Assembly: GCA_947164965.1 (NCBI GenBank)
Contig: CAMUYR010000023.1
Location: forward strand, 1-49,734
Direction: 5' to 3'
Source: an uncultured Prevotella sp.
GTDB lineage: Bacteria; Bacteroidota; Bacteroidia; Bacteroidales; Bacteroidaceae
Length of the DNA: 49,734 bases
The position numbers were made by a program, and so were the translations under genes. Shown here piece by piece: positions 33,016 through 40,974 of this stretch; within the stretch, counting starts at the first letter, position 1; every line of letters begins with the position of its first letter. Below the pieces are notes generated by a model. It saw only the letters and a list, made by a program, of their open reading frames with translations, had not been told where the DNA came from and did no database searches.

Positions 33016-33501
33016 ATGGAAACAAAAGACAGAATTCGCCTCATTATGGAGGACCAACACATGACCCAACAGGTGTTTGCTGATTTCCTCCAGCAGTCCC
33101 CTGCTACCCTGAGTAGTATTTTCAATGGACGTACCAAACCCACCCTCAATGTGATCGATGCCATCAAAGTAAAAATTCCTGACATCAGTATTGAGTGGTT
33201 GCTTTATGGCACTGGTAACATGTATCATACCCCTGTCTCCCCCACTTCTGAGGTCTATTCTGATCCTGTTTCTAACCCCCAGGAACAGACATTAAATTTT
33301 GATGTCCCTTCTCCAGGTATCTCTCCTATGTCTCAAAATCCCACTTTTTCACCTCAATTTCAGCAGAGTGTCAAAAGTACACACCCAGAAATGGTTCGTG
33401 AGGAAATAAAAATTATTGACAAACAACCCCGAAAAGTCACTGAGATTCGTGTTTATTACGATGACCAGACCTATGAGACGTTTGTCCCTTCCAAAAAGTA
33501 A
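33016..33501 (+). CDS. XRE-type helix-turn-helix regulator
   Basis: This 161-residue protein has an N-terminal HTH: TQQVFADFLQQSPATLSSIF (about residues 17-36) is the helix-turn-helix, followed by NGRTKPTLNVIDAIKVKIP and IEWLLYGTG, the usual end of this Bacteroidales regulator type. Residues 75-130 are Pro/Ser/Thr-rich and probably flexible. The last ~25 residues (KVTEIRVYYDDQTYETFVP) form a short beta-rich C-terminal module. It is probably a DNA-binding protein acting at the palindromes upstream. No phage genes are near, so a prophage repressor role is not supported. Confidence 0.82.
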   Translation: METKDRIRLIMEDQHMTQQVFADFLQQSPATLSSIFNGRTKPTLNVIDAIKVKIPDISIEWLLYGTGNMYHTPVSPTSEVYSDPVSNPQEQTLNFDVPSPGISPMSQNPTFSPQFQQSVKSTHPEMVREEIKIIDKQPRKVTEIRVYYDDQTYETFVPSKK

Positions 33502-33560
33502 TCATGCCCGGCTATAAGGTGGGCTGCATTTCGAAAATATAAAGAAAAACAAGTTTTCCC

Positions 33561-33591
33561 TTTGTATTTTAAGCGATTTGCACTACCTTTG
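33561..33591 (+). promoter_or_regulatory. Promoter for pyrK-pyrD
   Basis: TTTG (33561-33564) and TACCTTTG (33584-33591) are 19 bases apart. The -7 box ends 7 bases before the ATG at 33599, so the leader is very short. An in-frame ATG at 33578 lies upstream of the -7 box and is therefore not the start. Confidence 0.75.
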
Positions 33592-33598
33592 CAGTCAA

Positions 33599-34387
33599 AT
33601 GATGAAAAAGTATATTCTTGATTTAACGGTTGTCAAGGTTGAACGCTTAAGCGAAAAGCATGTTTTATTGCGTTTGACTCATGCAGAACAGCTTCCAGAG
33701 ATGGTTCCTGGACAGTTTGTAGAGGTGCGTGTCGATGATGCCCCTCATACCTTTTTGCGTCGCCCTATTTCCATTAGTTTTGTCGACAGGGCTCATAATG
33801 AGTTATGGCTCATGGTGGCTATGATTGGTGAAGGCACGCGTCGTTTAGGTCTTTTAAAGCCAGGCGATACGCTTAATTGTGTCCTGCCCTTGGGTAATGG
33901 CTTTACACTACCCCAAACATCTTCCATCATACCTCAGCCCTCTCACCTCTTAATCGGTGGTGGTGTAGGCATGGCTCCTATGCTCTATTTAGGTGCTACG
34001 CTGCATGCTATGGGCTTTCAGCCTACATTCCTGTTAGGTGGACGCACCAAGGCTGATATCCTGATGCTGGATATATTTAATAAGTACGGGCGCGTGTGTA
34101 TAACCACCGAAGATGCTTCAGCTGGCGAGAAGGGTTTTGTCACCAATCATAGTGTGCTCAATGAACATTTCGATCAGATCTTCACCTGTGGTCCTACGCC
34201 TATGATGAAGGCTGTTGCCCATTATGCCAAGACGCACGATATTCCCTGTGAGGTCTCATTGGAGAATCTGATGGCCTGTGGCCTGGGAGCCTGCCTCTGT
34301 TGTGTCGAGAAGACGGTAGATGGCAATCTGTGTGTCTGCAAAGATGGTCCGGTATTTAATATCAATCGGTTATTATGGCAAATTTAA
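33599..34387 (+). CDS. pyrK: Dihydroorotate dehydrogenase electron transfer subunit
   Basis: This 262-residue iron-sulfur flavoprotein passes electrons from PyrD to NAD. The FAD-binding motif is RRPISISF, the NAD domain has [16 protein letters not shown], and the 2Fe-2S cluster ligands are in [10 protein letters not shown] and [11 protein letters not shown]. Between the FAD and NAD domains an extra loop (about [12 protein letters not shown]) is encoded by the same ATCTTCCATC/CTCACCTCT microrepeat that fills intergenic DNA elsewhere. The start at 33599 (MMKKY; 33602 is possible) follows the promoter by 7 bases. It overlaps pyrD by 13 bases. Confidence 0.95.
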   Translation: MMKKYILDLTVVKVERLSEKHVLLRLTHAEQLPEMVPGQFVEVRVDDAPHTFLRRPISISFVDRAHNELWLMVAMIGEGTRRLGLLKPGDTLNCVLPLGNGFTLPQTSSIIPQPSHLLIGGGVGMAPMLYLGATLHAMGFQPTFLLGGRTKADILMLDIFNKYGRVCITTEDASAGEKGFVTNHSVLNEHFDQIFTCGPTPMMKAVAHYAKTHDIPCEVSLENLMACGLGACLCCVEKTVDGNLCVCKDGPVFNINRLLWQI

Positions 34388-35280
34388 GCGTAAACATAGG
34401 CGCTTTAGCGCTCAGGAATCCTGTGATGACGGCTTCTGGTACTTTTGGCTATGGTCTTGAGTTTCAGGACTTTGTACCCCTTTCAGAGTTGGGTGGTGTC
34501 ATTGTCAAGGGTACCACTCTGAACCCTCGTGAGGGTAATGACTATCCCCGTATGGCTGAGACGGCCAGTGGTATGCTCAACTGTGTGGGCCTGCAGAACA
34601 AGGGTGTCGATTATTTCTGTGAACATATCTATCCGCAGATCAAGGACATCGATACTAATATGATTGTCAATGTCAGTGGCTCTTCCCCCGAGGATTATGC
34701 CGAGTGTGCAGCGCGTATAGACGCTCTAGAGCGCATTCCAGCCATCGAGTTGAATATTTCCTGTCCTAATGTCAAAGATGGCGGTATGGCCTTCGGAGTG
34801 ACGTGTGCAGGGGCTTCCAGTGTTGTTAAGGCAGTTCGCGAACGGTATCATAAGACCTTGATAGTCAAGCTCTCACCCAATGTGACGGATATCACCGAGA
34901 TAGCTCGTGCTGTCGAGGCTGAGGGTGCCGATAGTGTGTCGCTCATCAATACGCTGATGGGTATGGCTGTCGATATCGAGAAGCGCAAGAAGGTATTGTC
35001 CATTGGCACTGGTGGTCTTTCTGGTCCTGCTGTCAAACCTGTTGCCCTACGTATGGTTTATCAGGTCTCCAAGGCTGTCAAGATCCCTGTGGTGGGCTTG
35101 GGAGGCATCTGTTCTGCCAAGGATGCCATCGAGTTTCTGATGTGTGGTGCTACGGCCATTGAGGTGGGTACTGCCAACTTCCTGGATCCTGCCATAACCC
35201 TTAAAATTAGTCGTGGCATCAACGATTGGCTCGAGTCTCACGGTTGTCATGATATCCATGAAATTGTGGGATGTATCTAG
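34375..35280 (+). CDS. pyrD: Dihydroorotate dehydrogenase, class 1B catalytic subunit
   Basis: This 301-residue FMN enzyme oxidises dihydroorotate to orotate in pyrimidine synthesis. [13 protein letters not shown] and [13 protein letters not shown] are N-terminal hallmarks. The catalytic Cys is in [14 protein letters not shown], as expected for class 1B, and the FMN-phosphate loops [12 protein letters not shown] and [11 protein letters not shown] are present. It forms a heterotetramer with PyrK, encoded just upstream and overlapping by 13 bases. Downstream a strong hairpin ends transcription, apparently mainly for a minus-strand RNA. Confidence 0.97.
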   Translation: MANLSVNIGALALRNPVMTASGTFGYGLEFQDFVPLSELGGVIVKGTTLNPREGNDYPRMAETASGMLNCVGLQNKGVDYFCEHIYPQIKDIDTNMIVNVSGSSPEDYAECAARIDALERIPAIELNISCPNVKDGGMAFGVTCAGASSVVKAVRERYHKTLIVKLSPNVTDITEIARAVEAEGADSVSLINTLMGMAVDIEKRKKVLSIGTGGLSGPAVKPVALRMVYQVSKAVKIPVVGLGGICSAKDAIEFLMCGATAIEVGTANFLDPAITLKISRGINDWLESHGCHDIHEIVGCI

Positions 35281-35302
35281 TAAAAAGTTTCGTTGGTCGA
35301 TA

Positions 35303-35400
35303 AAAACAGAGGGCTGCCCAAAAGGGCAGCCCTCAACCAACACAAAAACTAAACTAGACTTAACTAATGCAAAAAGCGATTTTCACAAACCTCCTATTGC
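35303..35400 (-). ncRNA. Candidate small RNA ending in an intrinsic terminator
   Basis: On the minus strand a -7 box TATCTTTG (35406-35413), with ATTG about 19 bases upstream, starts a predicted ~100-base transcript that converges on pyrD. It ends in an 11 bp perfect stem (GAGGGCTGCCC / GGGCAGCCCTC, 35309-35334, AAAA loop on the plus strand) followed by TGTTTTTA. An outer stem GTTGGT/ACCAAC (35292-35297, 35336-35341) could also form. Near the 5' end is a perfect AGGAGG (35390-35395) followed by GTG and an 8-codon frame ending at 35360. It could be a regulatory RNA or a leader-peptide mRNA. Confidence 0.5.
35309..35334. terminator. Terminator hairpin between pyrD and aroC
   Basis: An 11 bp GC-rich perfect stem with a four-base loop. 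The T tract (TGTTTTTA) lies on the minus-strand side, so it is a canonical intrinsic terminator for minus-strand transcripts; on the pyrD side only the stem is present. Confidence 0.75.
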
Positions 35401-35476
35401 TGTTGCAAAGATAGTATAAAAGTTTTAAACGACAATGTTTTTTTCCAATTTTTTTTGGGGAATGTATACTTTTATG

Positions 35477-36586
35477 CTACATTTTAACAGTCTTGTTCAG
35501 CAAATAAGCGTCTAAGATGGTCATGGCAGCCATGGCTTCCACAATAGGTACAGCACGTGGTAAGACACATGGATCATGCCTTCCCTTGGCCTGCAGAATG
35601 GTCTCATGGCCATGAATATCGATGGTGTTTTGAGGGCGGAGTAGGGTAGCCACCGGCTTAAAAGCCACTCTGAAGTAGATATCCTGTCCATTGGATATCC
35701 CCCCTTGTATGCCCCCGCTATGATTACTCCCGGTCGTAATGCCCTTGCCTGTCTCTGCCTCTGTCCTGTATGCTGCGATAGTGTCGCAGCCCTTAATTAT
35801 ATCATTCTGCTCAGAACCCCTCATAGAAACCCCGGCAAAGCCCTCACCATATTCAAAGCCCTTCACGGCATTAATGCTCAGCATAGCAGCCCCCAGGGCA
35901 GCATGTAGCTTGCCTCCCTCAGGTTCTCCCAGTCCTGCAGGACATCCCTTGATCACACAGCTGATCACACCTCCGATGGTGTCTCCATCCGCTTTGACAG
36001 CCTCAATGAGGCGTATCATCTCCTGGGCTTTCTCAGCATCAGGACAGCGCACGATATTACTTTCTGTCAGACTCAGGTCATATTGTGTGTAGTCCCTTTC
36101 CAGAGCGATGTCTCCCACCTGTGAGGTATATGCCTGAATACTGATGCCCAGAGGCTTCAGAGCCAGTTGAGCCAAAGCTCCAGCCACACATCTGCTAATG
36201 GTGATTCTGGCTGAAGAGCGGCCTCCTCCCCTGTGGTCTCTATGCCCATACTTATAATAATAGGTGTAGTCGGCATGCGATGGTCTGAACACCTCCTTCA
36301 TGTTGTCGTAGTCCTGTGAGTGCTGATTCTGGTTGCGCACGATGAATCCGATGGGGCAACCTGTTGTCTTGCCCTCATAGATGCCACTCAACAGTTCTAC
36401 CTGGTCAGCCTCTTGCCTGCTGGTAGTGATATTGCTTTGTCCAGGACGCCTGCGATTGAGTTGTGCCTGGATATAGTCCATGTCGATGTCAATACCTGCA
36501 GGCATGCCATCTATCACCCCTCCTATGGCCTCTCCATGGCTTTCACCAAAGGTGGTCAGTCTGAATATCTTACCAAACGTATTCAT
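35477..36586 (-). CDS. aroC: Chorismate synthase
   Basis: This 369-residue FMN-dependent enzyme forms chorismate from EPSP, the last shikimate step. The N-terminal TFGESHG motif, the [12 protein letters not shown] segment (RSSARET-type) and [18 protein letters not shown] are diagnostic. The C-terminal [14 protein letters not shown] is typical. It starts three bases after the slyD-like gene on the same strand, so the two are co-transcribed. Confidence 0.97.
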   Translation of the reverse strand: MNTFGKIFRLTTFGESHGEAIGGVIDGMPAGIDIDMDYIQAQLNRRRPGQSNITTSRQEADQVELLSGIYEGKTTGCPIGFIVRNQNQHSQDYDNMKEVFRPSHADYTYYYKYGHRDHRGGGRSSARITISRCVAGALAQLALKPLGISIQAYTSQVGDIALERDYTQYDLSLTESNIVRCPDAEKAQEMIRLIEAVKADGDTIGGVISCVIKGCPAGLGEPEGGKLHAALGAAMLSINAVKGFEYGEGFAGVSMRGSEQNDIIKGCDTIAAYRTEAETGKGITTGSNHSGGIQGGISNGQDIYFRVAFKPVATLLRPQNTIDIHGHETILQAKGRHDPCVLPRAVPIVEAMAAMTILDAYLLNKTVKM

Positions 36587-36589
36587 CCC

Positions 36590-37162
36590 TCAATGACAAT
36601 GTCCACATCCACAGTCTTCATGGTGATGCTCATGATCGCATCCTCCTCCACAGCCACTGCAGTCTCCGCCACAGCCTCCTGTCAGGTGTTTCATCAAGTG
36701 GTCTACCTCCTGTTGTGTAGCCTCTCTGTTCTCCTGGATCTTACCCTTGAAGTAGAGGGTTTGTCCGGCGAAAGGATGGTTCAGGTCTATCTTCACCTGT
36801 TCTTCGCCTATTTCTACTACGCGTCCGTTAAAGCGGTGTCCTTCTTCATTTTGCAGGGGTACAATAGCATCTACATAGACGTTGTCGTGGTCAAAGTGGC
36901 CATTGATGGTGAATACCTCGCGGGCTACTTCTATCACGTATTCTTCCTGGCGCTGGCCATAAGCCTCTTCTGGTGTCAGTGTCAGGTCGAATTCCTCACC
37001 TGGTTGCATGTTGATAAAGGCTTTTTCCAGGGCATCGAGGGTTGTGCCGAAGCCAGTGATAAACATGTAGGGTTGGTCCTCACGTGTTTCTTCTATCAGT
37101 TCTTTCTCATTGTCTCCATCCACGTATAGTTGATACTGGACTGAAATCATTCTATTCTCCAT
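36590..37162 (-). CDS. slyD: SlyD-like FKBP-type peptidyl-prolyl isomerase
   Basis: This 190-residue cytoplasmic prolyl isomerase/chaperone has the FKBP split by an insert-in-flap domain, as in SlyD: FITGFGTTLDALEKAF, then the insert with PEEAYGQRQEEYV, and DLNHPFAGQTLYFKG. The last ~35 residues are rich in Cys and His (GGCGGDCSGCGGGCDHEHHH and CGCGHCH), a nickel/zinc-binding tail that in E. coli SlyD serves hydrogenase maturation. The start could also be Met5. It precedes aroC by three bases and has a full promoter. Confidence 0.94.
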   Translation of the reverse strand: MENRMISVQYQLYVDGDNEKELIEETREDQPYMFITGFGTTLDALEKAFINMQPGEEFDLTLTPEEAYGQRQEEYVIEVAREVFTINGHFDHDNVYVDAIVPLQNEEGHRFNGRVVEIGEEQVKIDLNHPFAGQTLYFKGKIQENREATQQEVDHLMKHLTGGCGGDCSGCGGGCDHEHHHEDCGCGHCH

Positions 37163-37193
37163 TTCTTTACCTTATTATATATAAAAGTGGGTA

Positions 37194-37225
37194 CAAAAGT
37201 ACAAATAATCAATCAGACCACCAAA
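37194..37225 (-). promoter_or_regulatory. Promoter for slyD-aroC
   Basis: The minus strand has TACTTTTG (37194-37201) and TTTG (37222-37225) with a 20-base spacer. The -33 box lies 12 bases from the edge of the hairpin element at 37237. Confidence 0.75.
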
Positions 37226-37236
37226 TTATTTCGTCT

Positions 37237-37687
37237 TTTTTCGAAAATCCCCCGTCCCCTTACCCCTTCGTGGGGGATACCCCCACACCCCATTTTGTCC
37301 TTTCTTTCGGCGCGAAAGAAAGAACTAAAGAAAGCATCCACCTATCCTAAATCCTTCCCTATATGGAAGGACTACCGGTCAATATCGGTACCCGCTATTG
37401 CCCAGGGTTTTTGGTATCGCGGAACGACGCGATGTCTTTTTTTATCGGCTACGCGCAGCATATAAAAACGATAAGCCGTCGTTCCGCGATACCAAAACAT
37501 AAAAATGACGGAGCAGCGAGAGGATAGCGATGCTCGCATCAGCTATCCCGAGTCGTGAAGGAAGAAGACGAAGTCAATTTTTCGTCGGTTTCTGCGAAAA
37601 ATTTTTTTGCCCCTTCCCTGAGGGGAGGGGCGACAGGGAGAGGTGGAGCCCCTTTAAGGTTAAAGGGGACGGGGGATTTTCGAAAAA
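37237..37687. repeat. 451 bp hairpin-rich element with 25 bp terminal inverted repeats
   Basis: Perfect 25 bp inverted repeats (37237-37261 and 37663-37687; inner sequence AATCCCCCGTCCCCTT) bound an ORF-free unit. Inside are consecutive stem-loops: GTGGGGG/CCCCCAC (37270-37286), CTTTCTTTCG/CGAAAGAAAG (37300-37322), TCCTTCC/GGAAGGA (37352-37371), a small TACCG/CGGTA (37373-37390), a perfect 21 bp stem with 47-base loop (37409-37429, 37477-37497), GGATAGC/GCTATCC (37522-37548), AATTTTTCG/CGAAAAATT (37576-37603), a C-rich stem (37610-37630) and CCCCTTTAA/TTAAAGGGG (37649-37668). The right 91 bases recur at 48003-48093. It looks like a non-autonomous repeat element. Confidence 0.7.
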
Positions 37688-37707
37688 GAAATAAATATAT
37701 ATGGGGT

Positions 37708-40264
37708 TGTAATACGTAACTTTGTACCGCCAAAATTTCGTAATTTAAAACCACCAGAAATTGGCAAAGTTAAATAACCAACTATGGTAAGTAATAAAAT
37801 CGGGATTAGGTAGCGCAAAAAAAGGAAGTATTCACTATCTTTGTAGTTGACAAATAAAACAAAGTGTAGAATGAATACTCCCAGCACTATCGGTTCCACA
37901 AAGAAACTAATAATGTGGTACAAAATTAAGGAATTATTTTCAAAGGGCCAAAGTTATAGCCAAATTTCTCGTAATTTGGGTATCGACAGGCATCGTGTAA
38001 GCAAGTATCTACACATGTCTGAATCGGAGTTTCTCTCAAGCGAGGCCTACAGTCGTAACTATACGCACAAGATGGATGCGTATGAGAGTTTTGTTTTAAA
38101 TGAGCTCCGCAGCTGCCCGAGCTACTCCAGTAAGCAGATAGAGGATCATCTGAAAGAAGCGTACGGCAAAGAGGTAGAGGGCATTTGCAGCAAGACTGTT
38201 TTTAACTATGTGGTACATATCCGTGCCAAGTATTCCATTCCTAAATTCGAGCGTCCTCCACGGCCTTACGACAAGCTGCCGGAGCTTCCCTTCGGCGAGT
38301 ATGCCCAGGCTGACTTCGGTGAATACTGGATGCAGCGTACAGACGGCAGGCATCTGAAGGTGTACTTCTTTGTGATGGTACTCAGCCGCTCACGCTACAA
38401 GTATGTATATTTCTGCACCAAGCCCTTCAATACTGCTATGACGGTGTATGCTCATGAGTTGGCTTTCTCATACTACGGTGGTCGTCCGAAGAAAATGCTG
38501 TATGACCAGGACAAGGTATTGTTGCATGACGAGAACTTGGGCGACCTGATCCTGACCAAGGGCTTCCGTGCCTTTGTCGACCAGCAGCACTTCGAGCCTG
38601 TGTTCTGTCGCAAGTCAGATCCTGAAAGTAAGGGCAAGGTGGAGAATGTGGTCAAATATGTAAAGCAGAATTTCCTTAAAGGAAGGCTTTTCATAGATGC
38701 TGAGTACCTGAATGAGGAGTGCCTGGCGTGGCTGGAGCGTACTGGCAACGGGACTATGCATCACGGTATTTACCGTATACCATCGGATGTATTCAAGGAG
38801 GAACGCGATTACCTGCAGCCATATTATGGCACCCCAGTAGAGCCACAAGTGGAAATGAAGGAATACAGCGTACGCAAGGACAACACCATCAGCTACCACT
38901 GCAGCTATTATACCGTGCCAAGTGGCACCTACAAGAATGCTGGCACCCGCGTCATGGTGGAGGAACAGGAAGGACGCCTGCACATTTACAGTAAGGAGAC
39001 AGGAAAGCGAATAGCCAACCATCCATTGAGCGAGGTCAAAGGCGTACTGGTACAGGATCCTGCCCACAAGACAGTAAGAGGGGAAGGAATCACGGATAAG
39101 GAACTGACAATACACGGATACATTGGTGATATCGAGGCTCTGGATCTTTTCCTGGCAGGAATCAGCCAGAGCAAGCCAGCCTACTACAGTAGGAATCTCA
39201 GCTACATCATCCACCAAATGTACGGCTACAAACCCGAGGTGCTGCACGAAGCCCTTGTACGTTGCCTTACAAGCAAGGCCTACAATGCAAGGATGCTCAT
39301 AGAGGCCTCTGAGAGTATCAGGGTAAGCAGTGGCATGTCTGTCATCCAGCAGCCACAAACGGCAAGTGTGCCACCCGAATTAAGCAACATGCGCCCTGAG
39401 CGTACATCCATTAACTCCTTTGAACAGTATTTTAAATGATGAACGACAAACAGACGATTGCGGAATGTGCAACGCTGCTGAAGCTGCACTATGTAAAGGT
39501 GAACCTGGAGAATACCATCTGCCAGGCACAAATAGAAAAGCCAACCTACATAAGTTTTCTTGCACAGGTACTCAAGGATGAGGTAAAGGGTCGGCAGGAA
39601 CGAGATAGGCAACGGAGACTGTCGCTGGCACACCTGCCATCGCAGCACGACCTCGATGCATTTGACTTTAATTACTCCTCGGGCATTAGTAAACAGGAGA
39701 TGAAGGAACTGCGTACGCTCAACTGGGTAGATCAGGCATACAACATCATCCTCATGGGACCCAGCGGTACAGGCAAGACCTTTATTGCAGGCGGACTCAT
39801 CTATGAGGCCGTAAAGCAAGGGAAGAAGGCTTACATGATGACTATGGAAGAGCTGATAACTACCATCAAGATGAAGTCCATATCACCAACGGCCATGGGC
39901 AACTACAACCGCATTGCCAAGGCTGATTTGGTCGCTATCGATGATATCATGCTCTTCCCCATCAACAAGGAAGATGCAGCTGGCTTCTTCAATCTCATCA
40001 ACACTATGCATGAGCATACCTCCATCATCATAACTACAAATAAGGCTCCTACAGAATGGGCCCAGACCCTCGATGATGAAGTGCTGGCATCTGCCTTGCT
40101 CGACCGAATTCTCTACAGATGTGAGGTGATAAATCTCAAAGGTACAAGCTATAGAATGGAGAACAGACAAACCATTTTCGACAAACAAAACATTAAAAAA
40201 CAGAAAAATGAAACTGGTTGGTTAACTTTACGAAAAACTGGTGTGTTTAGATTTGCTTATTACA
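37708..40264 (+). mobile_element. IS21-family insertion sequence, complete, with 5 bp target duplication
   Basis: The element is 2557 bp. The left end begins TGTAATACG and the right end finishes CTTATTACA, so the tips are inverted (TGTAATA). Internal end repeats also match: TAAAACCACCAG and CAAAGTTAA on the left correspond to inverted TAAACACACCAG and TAAAGTTAA on the right. Both sides are flanked by GGGGT (37703-37707 and 40265-40269). It encodes IstA and IstB in the normal order. Joining the flanks restores GGGGTGTGGGGGTATGCCCC, close to a GGGGTGTGGGGGTATCCCCC sequence found inverted at 37270-37291, so the element entered a palindromic repeat. Confidence 0.9.
37871..39439 (+). CDS. istA: IS21-family transposase IstA
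   Basis: This is a 522-residue DDE transposase. The ATG at 37871 (MNTPSTIGSTKKL) is preferred to the upstream TTG at 37847, since a -7 box TATCTTTG lies at 37836-37843. The N-terminal HTH is in KGQSYSQISRNLGIDRHRVS. The catalytic core has Asp in YAQADFGEYW, a second Asp in MLYDQDKV and Glu in SDPESKGKVENVV, with the beta-barrel domain after it (RKDNTISYHCSYYTVPSGTY). No frameshift or stop interrupts it, so it may be active. The stop overlaps the istB start (ATGA). Confidence 0.95.
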   Translation: MNTPSTIGSTKKLIMWYKIKELFSKGQSYSQISRNLGIDRHRVSKYLHMSESEFLSSEAYSRNYTHKMDAYESFVLNELRSCPSYSSKQIEDHLKEAYGKEVEGICSKTVFNYVVHIRAKYSIPKFERPPRPYDKLPELPFGEYAQADFGEYWMQRTDGRHLKVYFFVMVLSRSRYKYVYFCTKPFNTAMTVYAHELAFSYYGGRPKKMLYDQDKVLLHDENLGDLILTKGFRAFVDQQHFEPVFCRKSDPESKGKVENVVKYVKQNFLKGRLFIDAEYLNEECLAWLERTGNGTMHHGIYRIPSDVFKEERDYLQPYYGTPVEPQVEMKEYSVRKDNTISYHCSYYTVPSGTYKNAGTRVMVEEQEGRLHIYSKETGKRIANHPLSEVKGVLVQDPAHKTVRGEGITDKELTIHGYIGDIEALDLFLAGISQSKPAYYSRNLSYIIHQMYGYKPEVLHEALVRCLTSKAYNARMLIEASESIRVSSGMSVIQQPQTASVPPELSNMRPERTSINSFEQYFK

Positions 40265-40293
40265 GGGGTGTGGGGGTATGCCCCACTATATAG
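39436..40293 (+). CDS. istB: IS21-family transposition helper ATPase IstB
   Basis: This 285-residue AAA+ ATPase of the DnaC/IstB family assists IstA. Walker A is GPSGTGKTFIAGG and Walker B is LVAIDDIMLF; sensor-type residues lie in IITTNKAP and LLDRILYRCEVINLKG. The normal core seems to end near MENRQTIFD. The frame continues without a stop through the right end of the IS (40264) and ends at a TAG in host DNA at 40291-40293, so the last nine residues (RGVGVCPTI) come from the flanking repeat. Confidence 0.92.
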   Translation: MMNDKQTIAECATLLKLHYVKVNLENTICQAQIEKPTYISFLAQVLKDEVKGRQERDRQRRLSLAHLPSQHDLDAFDFNYSSGISKQEMKELRTLNWVDQAYNIILMGPSGTGKTFIAGGLIYEAVKQGKKAYMMTMEELITTIKMKSISPTAMGNYNRIAKADLVAIDDIMLFPINKEDAAGFFNLINTMHEHTSIIITTNKAPTEWAQTLDDEVLASALLDRILYRCEVINLKGTSYRMENRQTIFDKQNIKKQKNETGWLTLRKTGVFRFAYYRGVGVCPTI

Positions 40294-40411
40294 GAGAAAA
40301 GGACAGAAAGGGGATGTTTCCCTTTCTAAAATGACTTATATCAACGAATCCGACGTTTCGTTGACAAAGGTCAAAAATACGGCTGTTTGCGGACACAATT
40401 TCTGAAAAATG

Positions 40412-40443
40412 TTTGGTGGGTAGCGAAAAACCCCTTACCTTTG
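40412..40443 (+). promoter_or_regulatory. Promoter for the 40531 gene
   Basis: TTTG (40412-40415) and TACCTTTG (40436-40443) have a 20-base spacer, the full Bacteroidetes consensus. It is followed by an ~85-base A-rich leader in which AAAAGG/GGTAAAAA-like runs recur. Confidence 0.8.
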
Positions 40444-40530
40444 CAGCGTCAAAAGGTAAAAAAACCTTGCGATAAAAAGGATAACAAAAAAGGTAAAAAG
40501 GAAAATTAAAAGAAAGAAAGGGTAACAAAG

Positions 40531-40893
40531 ATGAAAAAGATGATTTTAACCCTGGTCGCAATGATGACCATGACCATGACCTTCGCAGCTAATGAGGATG
40601 CTGCAACGATGAACACCACCGAGGCCTATAACATGACCGTGAATATGGGCAAGCTGAGCCAGGCGTTGAACCTGAGCAAGGATCAGGTGGAGAGTGTGTA
40701 TGAGATCCACAAGACGTTTGCTGCTGAGATGATGTTTGCAGCTCAGACGAAGAGTGGTGAGGAGCGCGACAAGATGGTCGACAATGCTATTCGTAAGGAT
40801 TTGGCTTGGATGGACTATGTGCTCTCTAAGGATCAGTATCGTAAGTATGTGATGCTGCTCAATGCCACACTGAACAATCGTGGTCTGAAGTAA
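40531..40893 (+). CDS. Small secreted helical protein
   Basis: This 120-residue protein has a signal peptide (about 1-20, Met/Thr-rich, cleavage near TFAA-NE). The mature part is alpha-helical and begins with LSKDQVESVYEIHKTFAAEM. It recalls Spy/CpxP-like or DUF4890-like periplasmic proteins with a conserved LSxxQ turn, which occurs twice (NLSKDQVE and VLSKDQYR). The internal similarity suggests a two-fold helical hairpin. It is monocistronic, with a strong promoter and terminator, which suggests high expression. Function unknown. Confidence 0.75.
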   Translation: MKKMILTLVAMMTMTMTFAANEDAATMNTTEAYNMTVNMGKLSQALNLSKDQVESVYEIHKTFAAEMMFAAQTKSGEERDKMVDNAIRKDLAWMDYVLSKDQYRKYVMLLNATLNNRGLK

Positions 40894-40923
40894 GTTTTTA
40901 AGTTGATAATTTTTTTAAAATTT

Positions 40924-40954
40924 CCTGCCGATTTATTTGGCAGGATTTTTTTTT
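40924..40954 (+). terminator. Terminator after the 40531 gene
   Basis: CCTGCC (40924-40929) pairs with GGCAGG (40939-40944), followed by nine T. The -33 box of the next promoter lies inside this hairpin. Confidence 0.85.
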
Positions 40955-40967
40955 CTTTGTAATTTTG
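40936..40967 (+). promoter_or_regulatory. Promoter of the antiterminator gene, embedded in a terminator
   Basis: TTTG (40936-40939) and TAATTTTG (40960-40967) are 20 bases apart. The -33 box overlaps the terminator stem and the T tract forms the spacer. The -7 box ends 7 bases before the ATG at 40975. Confidence 0.75.
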
Positions 40968-40974
40968 CATTCCA

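Noticed and set aside
33016..33501. Prophage repressor
   Set aside because: The gene is an XRE regulator, but no integrase, structural or lysis genes lie near it.
37256..37500. Open frames through the hairpin element
   Set aside because: They consist of translated inverted repeats, lack ribosome sites and resemble no protein.
37237..37687. CRISPR array
   Set aside because: There are many hairpins but no regularly spaced identical repeats with unique spacers, and no cas genes.
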